From: Bacteroidales bacterium | GTDB lineage: Bacteria > Bacteroidota > Bacteroidia > Bacteroidales > F082 | Assembly: GCA_017649945.1 (NCBI GenBank) | Contig: JAGCFU010000015.1 | Span: forward strand, 1 to 59,273 | DNA: 59,273 bases | Direction of reading: 5' to 3' | Shown here: positions 27,183 to 37,987 of the stretch, piece after piece | Layout: each line of letters opens with the position of its first letter | Numbering within the stretch: the stretch's first letter is position 1 | Notes under the pieces: model-generated | Databases searched by the model: none | Told to the model about the DNA's origin: nothing | The model's input: only the letters and a program-made list of their open reading frames with translations | Program-made: the position numbers and the translations under genes

Positions 27183-27254
27183 CATAAAAATGCATCAAGT
27201 CTTAAAAAAACATAGAGAAATCAAGCATATTTGTTAAAAAATTTTAACAATTCT

Positions 27255-27259
27255 GGAGG
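27255..27259 (+). promoter_or_regulatory. Shine-Dalgarno GGAGG before asd
   Basis: GGAGG eight bases before the ATG at 27268. Most genes of the window lack any such site, so this strong ribosome-binding sequence is unusual here and fixes the start. Confidence 0.6.
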
Positions 27260-27267
27260 CAACAAAA

Positions 27268-28254
27268 ATGAAAATAGCGGTTATTGGAGCAACAGGACTC
27301 GTCGGACAGAAGATGCTTCAGGTTCTGGCGGAAAGAAATCTGCCTATGGACGAGCTTATAGTAGCGGCATCCGAGCGTTCCATTGGTAAAACTACACTTT
27401 TCAAAGGTAAGGAACACACTTTGATTTCCGTTGAGGAAGCAATAGAAAAACGACCTGATATCGCGATTTTCTCAGCTGGTGCCGAAGCTTCGTTGAAATA
27501 CGCTCCTCTGTTTGCCGAAAAAGGCACTTATGTAGTTGACAACAGCTCAGCTTGGCGCAAAAAAGAAGGTCTTCCGCTTGTCGTACCGGAAATCAACGCA
27601 AACGACATAACCGTTGATACTCACATCATTGCGAATCCGAACTGCTCAACAATAGGACTTGTGATGGCACTCGCGCCAATGCACAGAAGATACGGAATCA
27701 AACGTATTGTGGTCTCGACATACCAATCAGTGAGCGGCAGTGGCATCAAAGGACTGAACCAGCTTCACTGCGAACAACGTGGCGAGAAAGCTGAAAAACC
27801 TGCATATCCTCATCAAATTCACGAGAATATAATACCTCACGGCGGAAATTTTTTGGATGACGGCAACACCACAGAAGAGGAAAAACTCATTTTTGAAACG
27901 AATAAGATTTTGCATTCAAATATAGCGGTCTCAGCAACAGTAGCCCGCGTTCCTGTTTACGGCGGACATTCCGAATCAGTGAATGTTGAGTTTTCACAAC
28001 CTTATGATATTCAGGAGATTAGAAATATTTTAGAAAAAACTCCCGGCGTCATAGTAGCAGACAACCCGAGCGAAAATCTGTATCCGACACCTATCATGGC
28101 ATATGACCGTGACGAGGTTTTTGTCGGAAGGATGAGGCGCGACAACAGCATAGCAAACGGATTCAATTTCTGGGTTGTGACTGACAATATAAGAAAAGGT
28201 GCAGCAACGAATGCGGTAGAGATTGCGGAATATTTATATGAAAATATACTATAA
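27268..28254 (+). CDS. asd: Aspartate-semialdehyde dehydrogenase (328 aa)
   Basis: NADPH-dependent reduction of aspartyl phosphate to aspartate semialdehyde, the branch point for lysine/diaminopimelate, threonine and methionine. The Rossmann motif GATGLVGQKM is at 8-17, the active-site cysteine is Cys126 in ANPNCSTIG and the conserved SGSGIKGLNQL follows at ~155. The histidine segment (VYGGHSESVNVEF) is near 230. Length is typical. The start is fixed by a GGAGG ribosome site. The 3' end overlaps ribF by 17 bp. Confidence 0.96.
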   Translation: MKIAVIGATGLVGQKMLQVLAERNLPMDELIVAASERSIGKTTLFKGKEHTLISVEEAIEKRPDIAIFSAGAEASLKYAPLFAEKGTYVVDNSSAWRKKEGLPLVVPEINANDITVDTHIIANPNCSTIGLVMALAPMHRRYGIKRIVVSTYQSVSGSGIKGLNQLHCEQRGEKAEKPAYPHQIHENIIPHGGNFLDDGNTTEEEKLIFETNKILHSNIAVSATVARVPVYGGHSESVNVEFSQPYDIQEIRNILEKTPGVIVADNPSENLYPTPIMAYDRDEVFVGRMRRDNSIANGFNFWVVTDNIRKGAATNAVEIAEYLYENIL

Positions 28255-29173
28255 CATATTAGACTTCAAACCTGTACCGAACGCGGTAGTCACCATCGGG
28301 ACATTCGACGGCGTGCATCGTGGACATCAGGAGATACTGAGAAACATGGTGAACCGGGCGAGGAACATCGGTGGCGAAAGTGTTGTGGTTACATTTTACC
28401 CTCATCCAAGACAGGTTTTGAGTCACGATTCCGCCATACGTTTTATATCTACACAAGAAGAGAAAATCCGTCATCTTGAAGCGTTAGGCATTGATAATCT
28501 TATAATTATAAGATTTACAAAGGATTTTGCAGCAATATCTTCTGAAGATTTTATCAAGGATTTCATAGTAAAAAACATCAATCCGGCGGTGCTTATCATC
28601 GGCTACGACCATCATTTCGGGAACGGCAGAACCGGTGATTTCAGCATGCTTTACGAACTCGGAAACCAATATCATTTCAAAGTAGAGAAAATTCAAGAAC
28701 AAGACGTTGACAATGAAGCAGTTAGCTCGACAAAAATCAGGCAGTTTTTGGAAAACGGTGATATTAGACATGCCAATCTGCTTCTCGGATACGAATTTTC
28801 ATATACAGGCAAAGTGATTCACGGTCAACGAGTTGGACACAAAATGGGTTATCCGACAGCCAATATCGAGGTAGCAGAAGAGTTCCAACTCATTGAGAAA
28901 CCAGGTGTTTACGCCACTTTCGTCGATTTTGACGGTCATGCCTACCCTGCCATGACATACATCGGGAAGCGTCCGACAATGCACGACAACCGTCCGCAAA
29001 GCATTGAAGCTCATATCATTAGCTTCGACAGAGACCTTTATGACAAAGAAATTAAAATAAGATTTGTGGATTTTGTGCGTGATGACAAAAAATTTGATAA
29101 TTTTGAAGCCTTAAAACAGCAGATTGGTGCTGATGAACAGACAATTATTAACATCTTAAATAAAAAAATATGA
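28238..29173 (+). CDS. ribF: Bifunctional riboflavin kinase/FAD synthetase (311 aa)
   Basis: Makes FMN and then FAD from riboflavin. The N-terminal adenylyltransferase domain carries IGTFDGVHRGHQEIL (~17-31), the FYPHPRQV segment and the SSTKIRQFLENGDI motif (~165). The C-terminal kinase domain (~185-305) carries GQRVGHKMGYPTANIE. I chose ATG 28238 (MKIYYNILDF) over the in-frame codon at 28223, which would add five residues not seen in the family; this start lies within the last codons of asd. The stop overlaps the next start as ATGA. Confidence 0.95.
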   Translation: MKIYYNILDFKPVPNAVVTIGTFDGVHRGHQEILRNMVNRARNIGGESVVVTFYPHPRQVLSHDSAIRFISTQEEKIRHLEALGIDNLIIIRFTKDFAAISSEDFIKDFIVKNINPAVLIIGYDHHFGNGRTGDFSMLYELGNQYHFKVEKIQEQDVDNEAVSSTKIRQFLENGDIRHANLLLGYEFSYTGKVIHGQRVGHKMGYPTANIEVAEEFQLIEKPGVYATFVDFDGHAYPAMTYIGKRPTMHDNRPQSIEAHIISFDRDLYDKEIKIRFVDFVRDDKKFDNFEALKQQIGADEQTIINILNKKI

Positions 29174-30909
29174 AAAAACTATTGACATTATTGGCAATTA
29201 TCTGCCTTCTCGGCATGACGAAGGCAAGTGCATGCACCAACTTCCTCGTCACCAAGGGAGCATCTGTCGACGGCTCGACAATGATTTCGTATGCCGCTGA
29301 TTCTCATGTACTTTACGGTGAATTGTATCATTTCCCAGCAGCCGATTATCCGGAAGGCGCGATGCGTGACCTTTACGACTGGGATAGCGGAAAATATCTT
29401 GGACAGATTCCGGAAGTGCGCCACACATATAATGTTGTCGGAAACATGAACGAGTGGCAGCTCGCCATCGGAGAGACAACCTACGGCGGTCTTGAAGAAC
29501 TCTGGCATGGCGAAGGTTTGATGGACTATGGCACATTGATTTACATCTCATTACAGCGTTGCAAGACAGCTCGCGAGGCCATCAAAAATATCGCCGAACT
29601 CACAGCAAAATACGGTTATATCAGCGAAGGTGAGTCGTTCTCAATCGCAGACACTGAAGAGGTTTGGATCATGGAACTCATAGGCAAGGGTAAATTCGAG
29701 AAAGGCATGGTTTGGGTAGCACGCCGTATCCCTGACGGATATGTATGCGGTCACGCCAACCAGGCACGTATCACCACCTTCCCACTTGCAAAGAAAAACA
29801 AGACATCTGTCACATCAAAGGATTTCAAGAAGTTCATGAATGACAAGAACATCGACTGCATCTATTCTGAAGACGTGATTTCATTCGCAAAGAAGAATAA
29901 TTTCTATGTCGGAAAAGATGAAGACTTCTCATTCTCAGACGTTTACGCTCCTGTAGACTTCAGCGGAGCACGTGGATGCGACATGCGCGTGTGGGCTATG
30001 TTCAACAAGGTTACTGACGGCATGGATGCTTACTTTGACTATGCTACAGGCCGCGACATCAAGCGTGCAAAGCCATACGTTAAAGGTCAGCCACAGACGG
30101 TGGAGAACTTCCCAAGCAACAGAATGCCTCTCTGGGTTAAACCTAATAACAAGGTGTCGGTTCTCGACATGATGGGATTCATGCGCGACCACTTAGAGGG
30201 TACAGAACTCGATATGGCTCTCGATCTCGGCGCCGGTCCATTCCATTGCCCATATCGTTGGCGTCCAATGGGTTTTGAAGTCGACGGCGTGGAATATATG
30301 CACGAAAGAACTACTGCCACACAGCAGACCGGATTCTCATTCGTATCACAAAGTAATGCTAACAGCATCCCTGAGATTGGCGGTATCATCTGGTGGGGTG
30401 TCGACGATGCGGCAAGCACCGTTTACTGCCCTATGTACACCTGCATGACAGAAATTCCTCTCTGCTATCGCGTAGGTAACGGCTCAATGATGGAGTTCTC
30501 AGAGACAGCAGGTTTCTGGATTTTCAGTCAGGTTTCAAACTGGGCTTACACCAAATATGACTACATCCATCCTGAAATCGCAGCAAAACAGGCTGAATAC
30601 GAGCAAGGTTGGGTGAAATCAGTGAAAAACATCAACAAAGAAGCTGCTGCAATGTACGAAAAGGATCCAGCAGAAGCAGTGAAGTTCCTCACCAAGTATT
30701 CAAACACTGAAGCAACTAAACTCTGTGCCGACTGGAAGATGTTCTATCAGTATCTGTTTGTGAAATACATGGACGGCAATGTTAAGACAGCACGCGAAAT
30801 CCCAGAAGGTTACAAATATTACGCTCCGGAAGTGAAGCAGCCTAAATACAGCGATGAATTCTACAAAGCTATTATTGACCAGACAGGAGACAAACTGAAG
30901 GTTTATTAA
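29170..30909 (+). CDS. Peptidase family C69 (dipeptidase PepD-like), secreted (579 aa)
   Basis: N-terminal-nucleophile (Ntn) hydrolase. The signal sequence MKKLLTLLAIICLLGMTKASA is followed immediately by CTNFLVTKGAS, so Cys22 would be the N-terminal catalytic nucleophile after cleavage. The family block DGSTMISYAADSH and later WQLAIGETTYGGLEELW and GESFSIADTEEVWIMELIGKG are visible. Members usually cleave dipeptides with broad specificity. In Bacteroidota they are exported, probably to the periplasm. The gene overlaps ribF by 4 bp (ATGA), so it is translated from the same message although unrelated in function. A pair of hairpins follows at 30914-31063. Confidence 0.9.
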   Translation: MKKLLTLLAIICLLGMTKASACTNFLVTKGASVDGSTMISYAADSHVLYGELYHFPAADYPEGAMRDLYDWDSGKYLGQIPEVRHTYNVVGNMNEWQLAIGETTYGGLEELWHGEGLMDYGTLIYISLQRCKTAREAIKNIAELTAKYGYISEGESFSIADTEEVWIMELIGKGKFEKGMVWVARRIPDGYVCGHANQARITTFPLAKKNKTSVTSKDFKKFMNDKNIDCIYSEDVISFAKKNNFYVGKDEDFSFSDVYAPVDFSGARGCDMRVWAMFNKVTDGMDAYFDYATGRDIKRAKPYVKGQPQTVENFPSNRMPLWVKPNNKVSVLDMMGFMRDHLEGTELDMALDLGAGPFHCPYRWRPMGFEVDGVEYMHERTTATQQTGFSFVSQSNANSIPEIGGIIWWGVDDAASTVYCPMYTCMTEIPLCYRVGNGSMMEFSETAGFWIFSQVSNWAYTKYDYIHPEIAAKQAEYEQGWVKSVKNINKEAAAMYEKDPAEAVKFLTKYSNTEATKLCADWKMFYQYLFVKYMDGNVKTAREIPEGYKYYAPEVKQPKYSDEFYKAIIDQTGDKLKVY

Positions 30910-30913
30910 TGGT

Positions 30914-30982
30914 TTTAAAGACCATATGAAATCAGTCTCGAAATTTTTCCTTTCTAAGGCCTGATTTCATATGGTCTTTAAA
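30914..30982. terminator. 22-bp perfect inverted repeat, bidirectional terminator
   Basis: Arms 30914-30935 and 30961-30982 are perfectly complementary over 22 bases with a 25-base loop, starting 5 bases after the C69 peptidase stop. It is much longer than an ordinary intrinsic terminator and sits between convergent genes. Confidence 0.7.
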
Positions 30983-30988
30983 GTTGAA

Positions 30989-31063
30989 TTTAAAAATAAG
31001 CAAAAATCAGTCTGCACATTTTCTTCGAAAACCCGAAGGCCAGATTTTTTGCTTGTTTTTAAA
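30989..31063. terminator. Second inverted repeat overlapping the moxR stop
   Basis: Arms 30989-31010 and 31042-31063 are imperfectly complementary (TTTAAAAATAAGCAAAAATC against GATTTTTTGCTTG...). An inner stem CTTCG/CGAAG is at 31023-31038. The MoxR stop codon at 31059 is inside the right arm. Confidence 0.6.
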
Positions 31064-32018
31064 GTAAATCTTTAATGATTGTCTCAATGCTGACGCCTTC
31101 AGCTTGAGCAGTATAGTTACGAACAAGGCGGTGTCGGAGAACTGGCACCGCTACTTTTTTCACGTCCTCAATATCCGGTGAGAACTTGCCGTTCATCAGG
31201 GCGTTAGCTTTGGCACCGATTATGAGATACTGCGAAGCACGCGGACCTGCGCCCCAGCTGAGATATTTGTTAGCCCATTCGTGAGCGCGCCCGGTGTTAG
31301 GACGTGTCTTGGAAACAAGGCTTACAGCATATTCGTAGACGTTATCAGGAACAGGAACGCGGCGCACAAGTTGCTGGAAATAAAGGATTTCCTCTGCGTT
31401 CATCACGGCTTCAACCTTATTGTCGACAGCGGCCGTTGTATTCTTCACGACAGCTATTTCCTCCTCATAAGAAGGATAATCGAGCATGAGATTGAACATG
31501 AAACGGTCGAGTTGCGCCTCAGGAAGCGGATATGTTCCTTCCTGTTCGATAGGGTTCTGTGTAGCAAGCACGAAGAAAGGCTCGCTCAGCTTGTAAGTCT
31601 TGCCTGAAACAGTGACGTTTTTCTCCTGCATCGCCTCAAGCAAGGCGGCCTGAGTCTTAGGAGGCGTACGGTTTATCTCGTCAGCAAGGATGATGTTGGC
31701 AAACACAGGACCTTTCACGAATTTGAATTGCCGTGACTCGTCCAAAATCTCGGTTCCCACGATATCCGACGGCATCAGGTCGGGAGTGAACTGTATACGG
31801 TTGAAACTCAGTCCCAACACTTGTCCTATCGTATTGATTAACAATGTTTTAGCAAGTCCAGGAACACCAACCAAAAGCACATGACCTTGACAAAAAATCG
31901 ACAAAATAGTATCGTGAATCACCTCGTTTTGTCCGATGATGACCTTCCCTATATCTTTTTTTAACGCTTCGTATTTATTTACGAGAGCTTTTGCGCCTTC
32001 AACGTCTGAATTATACAT
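31059..32018 (-). CDS. MoxR-family AAA+ ATPase (319 aa)
   Basis: Cytoplasmic AAA+ ATPase of the MoxR class, generally thought to help maturation of envelope or metalloprotein complexes. Walker A GVPGLAKTLLINTIG is at ~50-64, Walker B ILADEINRTPPKTQAALLEAMQE at ~109 and sensor/arginine segment TQNPIEQEGTYPLPEAQLDRF at ~155. I take ATG 32018 (MYNSDVEGAKAL), one base after the upstream SurA-like stop, because it continues the operon spacing; an upstream in-frame codon would overlap that gene. The DUF58 and BatA-type partners that often accompany MoxR are absent; transcription probably ends at the hairpins. Confidence 0.93.
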   Translation of the reverse strand: MYNSDVEGAKALVNKYEALKKDIGKVIIGQNEVIHDTILSIFCQGHVLLVGVPGLAKTLLINTIGQVLGLSFNRIQFTPDLMPSDIVGTEILDESRQFKFVKGPVFANIILADEINRTPPKTQAALLEAMQEKNVTVSGKTYKLSEPFFVLATQNPIEQEGTYPLPEAQLDRFMFNLMLDYPSYEEEIAVVKNTTAAVDNKVEAVMNAEEILYFQQLVRRVPVPDNVYEYAVSLVSKTRPNTGRAHEWANKYLSWGAGPRASQYLIIGAKANALMNGKFSPDIEDVKKVAVPVLRHRLVRNYTAQAEGVSIETIIKDLL

Positions 32019-32019
32019 C

Positions 32020-33375
32020 TTATTTCTTAATTTTCCACTCAAATTGAAAATCGCAGTCGCAGTAATCGTCGCTGATTTTCACGAAAGCTTTTTTAGATTT
32101 CGTTTCTATCCATTTATTGATGGCTTCCTGACGCAGTTTTTGCATTGTCCATTGCTGAATCAGGGCGTAGTCATCCTGCAGGTTAGCCTTATGTGGAGTT
32201 GTTTTCTTCTTGATTATCAACAATCTATAAGCATCTTTGTCGTTTTTTGTCTTCATTGGGACAGGGTTGCTCACCTCACCAACTTGAAGTCTGTTTACGA
32301 CAACTGAAACTTGCTGGTCGAGGTCTTCAGCCGAGAAATAAGTGCTTCCTGTAGCGGAATTCACCAAATATCCGCCGTTCACTTTATCGTCTTCGTCGCT
32401 GAATTTCTTGACGGCTTCTTCAAAGGTTATGCTGTCGTTTCTGATGAGATTTGCTATTGAATCCAGCTGATTGTAAGCCACTTCGAGTGCTTCGGTAGAC
32501 ACCTTTACTTGAAGCAGGATATGACGCACGTTGACATAGTCGCCGCGGCGTTCAATCAGTTGCAGGATATGAAAACCGTATTCTGTCTCAATGACTTCAG
32601 AAATCTCGCCATCTTTCAAAGCAAACGCCGCGGCTTCAAATTCCGGCACCAATTCGCCTCTTCCTTTGAAACCCACTTCACCACCCTTCTTGGCAGAACC
32701 GGGGTCTTCGGAATAAAGCAAAGCCAATGTGGAGAAACGTTCGCCTTTCAAGATACGGCTACGCAAGCCATAGAGCCTGTCTTTGACAGCCAGTTTCTCG
32801 TCAAGAGTGATTGGCGGTTTCTTCACAAGCTGAGCTATCTCGTATTGTGCGCTCACCATAGGCACAGAATCGCTTGGGATGCTCTCGAAAAACTCACGCA
32901 CTTCGCTTGGTGTGGCAGTGACGCCGCCGACAATCTTACGCTGCACTTCTTCAACGAGTTTCTGATCTTTGATTATCTCACGAAGTTCCTCTTTGATCTC
33001 CTTCATTGTCTTGTTGTAGTACTTCTCAAGCTTTTCCTGTGATCCGAGCTGATTGACATAATAACGGATTCGGTAATCCATCTCCTGCTCAATCTGCTCG
33101 TTAGTAACCTCAATACTGTCGAGTTCAGCCTGATTGAGCATCAGTTTTCTGAAAAGCTGGTCTTCAAGAATCTCGCAACGGATAGTGGAGGCGCTTCCCT
33201 TTATTCCACCTTGGAGTCTGTATTGCATATATTGCTCTTCAATGTCAGACTGCATGATGATATTACTTCCCACGACAGCCACAACCTTGTCGACAACCTG
33301 CGGCTGTTGCGCGTATATCGTTGAAGTACAGATAGTTATAAAGGCAAATAAAGAAAAAATCCTTTTTAAACTCAT
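32020..33375 (-). CDS. SurA-like periplasmic peptidyl-prolyl isomerase (451 aa)
   Basis: Periplasmic chaperone and parvulin-type PPIase for outer-membrane proteins. The signal peptide is MSLKRIFSLFAFITICTSTIYA, and the mature chain begins QQPQVVDKVVAVVGSNIIMQSDI, as SurA does. A helical SurA_N domain extends to about 165. Parvulin domain 1 lies at ~175-270 (PGSAKKGGEVGFKGRGELVPEFE) and parvulin domain 2 at ~277-375 (NVRHILLQVK). A C-terminal helix completes the chaperone module. It is third in a run of three folding-factor genes after guaB. Confidence 0.92.
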   Translation of the reverse strand: MSLKRIFSLFAFITICTSTIYAQQPQVVDKVVAVVGSNIIMQSDIEEQYMQYRLQGGIKGSASTIRCEILEDQLFRKLMLNQAELDSIEVTNEQIEQEMDYRIRYYVNQLGSQEKLEKYYNKTMKEIKEELREIIKDQKLVEEVQRKIVGGVTATPSEVREFFESIPSDSVPMVSAQYEIAQLVKKPPITLDEKLAVKDRLYGLRSRILKGERFSTLALLYSEDPGSAKKGGEVGFKGRGELVPEFEAAAFALKDGEISEVIETEYGFHILQLIERRGDYVNVRHILLQVKVSTEALEVAYNQLDSIANLIRNDSITFEEAVKKFSDEDDKVNGGYLVNSATGSTYFSAEDLDQQVSVVVNRLQVGEVSNPVPMKTKNDKDAYRLLIIKKKTTPHKANLQDDYALIQQWTMQKLRQEAINKWIETKSKKAFVKISDDYCDCDFQFEWKIKK

Positions 33376-33385
33376 AATATTTCTT

Positions 33386-33901
33386 TTAATAAATTTTAAA
33401 AACGCGTTCTTTTACCGCTTTATTATAAAGATTGTTATTCATCTTTTCTATCAGTTCTTTCCTCCTCATATTCAACAGAATATTCCTTACCGACACGCTA
33501 TCCATCTCGATAGGTGAATTGTCTTTAAGATATTTTTCTATCTCCTCTTCCGAGATGACAGTGTCGAGATTTTGTTCAACCAACATTGATTCATACTTAT
33601 AGATAATCAACGAGTTACGGTAATCTTCCATCTGTCTTGAGAAATCAAGTTCCGATTTGTCGATAGTGTTTTCCGCCTGATGAATAAGCAGTTGGCGACG
33701 AATCCATTTATCGATGAAAGCTTTTGTTCTGACGAGGCTGTCGTTAAAGCTAATTCCTTCATACAGAACATCTTGCAAGTCGGATTGATATAAAATCTTA
33801 TCGTAAACGGTAGCAACGATTTTGTCGCCATTACCGTTTCTTGAATTCTGACAAGATGCCAAAGTCAGAATCAGTATCAATCCTATTGCAACTTTTTTCA
33901 T
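33386..33901 (-). CDS. Lipoprotein with SurA/PpiC-type N-terminal helical domain, no parvulin domain (171 aa)
   Basis: The signal MKKVAIGLILILTLASC gives lipidated Cys17. The following ~150 residues are helical and charged, with IVATVYDKILYQSDLQDVL resembling the first strand and helix of SurA-like chaperones, then IDKWIRRQLLIHQAE, a typical helix of the same module. No PPIase domain is present. The ATG at 33901 overlaps the stop of the preceding gene (TGATG). It sits between two complete PPIases, so it is probably a membrane-tethered chaperone partner. The precise role is unknown. Confidence 0.8.
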   Translation of the reverse strand: MKKVAIGLILILTLASCQNSRNGNGDKIVATVYDKILYQSDLQDVLYEGISFNDSLVRTKAFIDKWIRRQLLIHQAENTIDKSELDFSRQMEDYRNSLIIYKYESMLVEQNLDTVISEEEIEKYLKDNSPIEMDSVSVRNILLNMRRKELIEKMNNNLYNKAVKERVFKIY

Positions 33902-35886
33902 CAATAGTTGTTTCTCACTTTTTCCAAAAGTTTTTCATCTACCGTCTTCGGATATTTCAACTTCAGGGCGTTGAGCCAATCTTCCTCGAGTTTGGTTTGG
34001 TAAGCTGAGGTTATTATGCCTCTTGCTTCCTTGTAAGTCTTAGGTTCAGGCTCACGCACCTCGACAATTTTTATGATTTTCGTTGTTTTGTCGACTGTTG
34101 AAGGCACCACGCGCACTGTTCCTGCTACCCATTCTGTCTCGTCGATATCGACATTATCGCCCGCTTGGAAATACGGATACTTCACTGTCACGCCTTTGAG
34201 GGCTTCGCTTTTCACGGTAGCTCTGATGCTATCGAAGCTGATATCTTGACGGATGAGTTCTTCGGCTCTTTCGAGGCTTTCGTTACCGTTCACTGTCATG
34301 ATGATGGTTCTGACGCGTTTGCCCCACATATAGTCGGTTTTATGCTCTTCGTAGAAAGATTTTATTCCGGCAGTGTCCATTTCAGCTTTTTTCCACACCT
34401 GCTTGTCCATCAGATCGAAGAGAAGGATACCGTCGTGATATTCTTGAACGAGCAGTCTGAAGTCAGGATATTTTTCTTCAAGATGAGCGTCTTCGTAAGC
34501 GAAAGCCGAGTCTTTCAAGAATTCGTCATAAAGTTGATAAGCGTATGAAGCCGCCGACATAAACGGCTGTGCCTTCTGATGCGCATTGATATATTCTACG
34601 AAATCAGCGATTTTGTATTCTTGTTTGTTGAATTTGAAGAGGACTTTATTCAAATCAACGCCTTCTGCAACGACATATTTTCCTTCTTTCAAAGTGCTGT
34701 CAACAGTAGCGATGAAAGCGTCTTTAACTTTGATATATTCCTTGAATTTGTTTTCTTTTTTCAAGCGTCTCAACACCACTTCCTCGCTGACTTTGGCGCG
34801 GATATCCTTTTCCACTAATTTTGTTATATTCTCTTTCTCCTCTTCAAAGCTCTTGATTCCGGAGGCATTGATAAGTTTGATGATATGATAACCGTAGTTG
34901 GTCTTTACCGGCTCCGAAATCTCACCTGGATTCATGTTTTTAATCGCTGTGATGAATTCAGGGACAACCTGGCTTACCTTGAAAGGAGAGAGCATGCCGC
35001 CATGTGGTGCACTACCTTTGTCATCGGAATATTTTTTCACCATCATATCCCAATTGTTGCCGTCTTTCTCGATTTCTTTGTAGATATTTTGCGCCTTGGC
35101 ATGCATCAAAGAATCGGTTTTTTCCGGGTCGTTTTCATCCACGATAAGGAAAATATGTGCAACTTTCAATATGCCGCAAGCCGGAGTTTTGGAGTTCAGT
35201 CTTATGATATGATAGCCATAATCTGAGCGCACCGGCATTGTAAGTTCGCCTTCTTTTGCATTATAAACACCCGATTCGAAAGGATAAACCATGTAGAAAG
35301 CCGTGAAATATCCAAGATTTCCGCGGTTTCCCTTATAAAAACGTTTATTTACGGTGGTGTCGCGTGCTGAAGGATCATTTGATGCCTCATAAGCCACATC
35401 GCCGAAGTCTTCGCCGTTCAAGATACGTTTGCGAAGCTCCAAAGCCTTGTTGTAAGCCTTGAGTGTGTCGGCAGGAATATCGTGAGGGTCGCACTTCACG
35501 AGGATATGCGAAGCGTTGACGTCCCATTTCATTCTCTCATAAGCCTCTTCAACGAGCTTTTCGGTAGCTGCGTCATTTGAAAGATAAGGCTTTGCGAGTT
35601 GTTTGCGATAACCGTTATATTCTTTAATGAATTTTGGCAGTGTATCCATCTTAAGATTCTCAGCCTCAATGACTTTCAGCTTAAAATTGATATACATGTC
35701 GAGGTATTCGTCGACACTTTTCTTGTCGATAACTTCGCTTTTCACGTTGTTTTTCTCATACACCTCCATAAACTCGCCTGCGGAGATGTTTCTATCGCCT
35801 AAAGTTATCAAAGTCTTTGATTTCCAACCCTGAGCAAAGAGGAGGGTTGGCATTATCACGGCTAAAAAGATGATTATTTTTTTCAT
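33901..35886 (-). CDS. PpiD/SurA-like peptidyl-prolyl isomerase with two parvulin domains (661 aa)
   Basis: Large periplasmic folding factor. The signal peptide is MKKIIIFLAVIMPTLLFAQG. An N-terminal helical domain (~20-115) is followed by parvulin domain 1 at ~119-225 (NASHILVKCDP, GYFTAFYMVYPFE, GYHIIRL) and parvulin domain 2 at ~237-345 (KVAHIFLIVDEN, GGMLSPFKVSQVVPEF, GYHIIKLINASG). A long C-terminal region (~350-661) is alpha/beta and may bind clients. The gene follows guaB by 15 bases and overlaps the small lipoprotein gene. Confidence 0.88.
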   Translation of the reverse strand: MKKIIIFLAVIMPTLLFAQGWKSKTLITLGDRNISAGEFMEVYEKNNVKSEVIDKKSVDEYLDMYINFKLKVIEAENLKMDTLPKFIKEYNGYRKQLAKPYLSNDAATEKLVEEAYERMKWDVNASHILVKCDPHDIPADTLKAYNKALELRKRILNGEDFGDVAYEASNDPSARDTTVNKRFYKGNRGNLGYFTAFYMVYPFESGVYNAKEGELTMPVRSDYGYHIIRLNSKTPACGILKVAHIFLIVDENDPEKTDSLMHAKAQNIYKEIEKDGNNWDMMVKKYSDDKGSAPHGGMLSPFKVSQVVPEFITAIKNMNPGEISEPVKTNYGYHIIKLINASGIKSFEEEKENITKLVEKDIRAKVSEEVVLRRLKKENKFKEYIKVKDAFIATVDSTLKEGKYVVAEGVDLNKVLFKFNKQEYKIADFVEYINAHQKAQPFMSAASYAYQLYDEFLKDSAFAYEDAHLEEKYPDFRLLVQEYHDGILLFDLMDKQVWKKAEMDTAGIKSFYEEHKTDYMWGKRVRTIIMTVNGNESLERAEELIRQDISFDSIRATVKSEALKGVTVKYPYFQAGDNVDIDETEWVAGTVRVVPSTVDKTTKIIKIVEVREPEPKTYKEARGIITSAYQTKLEEDWLNALKLKYPKTVDEKLLEKVRNNY

Positions 35887-35901
35887 TTTTTATAACTTTT
35901 A

Positions 35902-37386
<1,485 letters not shown>

Positions 37387-37413
37387 TTAATTTTTATTCA
37401 TTTTATTAATCTG

Positions 37414-37421
37414 CAAAAATA
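37414..37421 (-). promoter_or_regulatory. -7 box (TATTTTTG) for guaB
   Basis: Exact TAnnTTTG match 40 bases before the guaB start. Confidence 0.55.
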
Positions 37422-37502
37422 CGAAAAATTTCTTTTATATAAGGCGTTTTTGAAAATTTTGCCCTAACGTATGATTTTTCCATAGTGTAGAGAAATCTTC
37501 TA

Positions 37503-37566
37503 CACGCAGAAATTACAGAAACAGCAGAAAACTTTGCTTTCTTTAATTTCTGCTGTTTCTGCGTGA
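37503..37566. repeat. Inverted ACGCAGAAA-family repeat
   Basis: Left arm CACGCAGAAATTACAGAAAC from 37503. The right arm 37545-37566, read on the minus strand, is TCACGCAGAAACAGCAGAAA. The arms align with a short slip, giving an imperfect hairpin. It belongs to the same family as 12429-12457 and 40919-40950. Confidence 0.65.
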
Positions 37567-37663
37567 AATTTATTGATTATATCAAAAAAATAATTACTGC
37601 ATCGTTAAATCATAAAACTAAAAAAGAAACAGATAAATAGTTTGATCTCAAATTTATAACAAA

Positions 37664-37774
37664 ATGAAAAAAGAAGCTGCTAAATTAGGCTGCAAAGCCA
37701 TTGTTATAATTGATGAAACAAAATTTAAGAATTGGGATACTCCTAGAAGCCTAACAGGTGAGTTGTATAAATAA
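37664..37774 (+). pseudogene. 36-codon ORF, possible gene remnant
   Basis: The translated sequence is MKKEAAKLGCKAIVIIDETK followed by 16 residues ending TGELYK. The phrase AAKLGCKAIVI resembles the C-terminal part of small lipoproteins and YbjQ-like proteins that contain an LGANAIV-type strand, but there is no N-terminal domain. I read it as the 3' remnant of a decayed gene; it could be chance. Confidence 0.25.
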
Positions 37775-37965
37775 TGAAATGTTAAAATTTATTAACATTA
37801 AAAAAACATAGAATATTCATTTTTATGTGTTATAAATTATTGATTATAAGATAGTTATAAGGTTTGTTGAAAAATTAAACGTTTTTCATACGACTAATTC
37901 TTTTTGGCGGTTTTATTTTTGCCAAAAAAATTTCAAATTTTAAATGCTATTTAAAAAAATATCAT

Positions 37966-37973
37966 TAATTTTG
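37966..37973 (+). promoter_or_regulatory. -7 box (TAATTTTG) for hicAB
   Basis: Exact TAnnTTTG match only 15 bases before the hicA ATG, so the message would have a very short leader. Confidence 0.55.
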
Positions 37974-37987
37974 CAAAGTCATACAAA

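Noticed and set aside
37503..37566. Terminator for guaB
   Set aside because: The hairpin is upstream of guaB, not behind it, and belongs to a dispersed repeat family.
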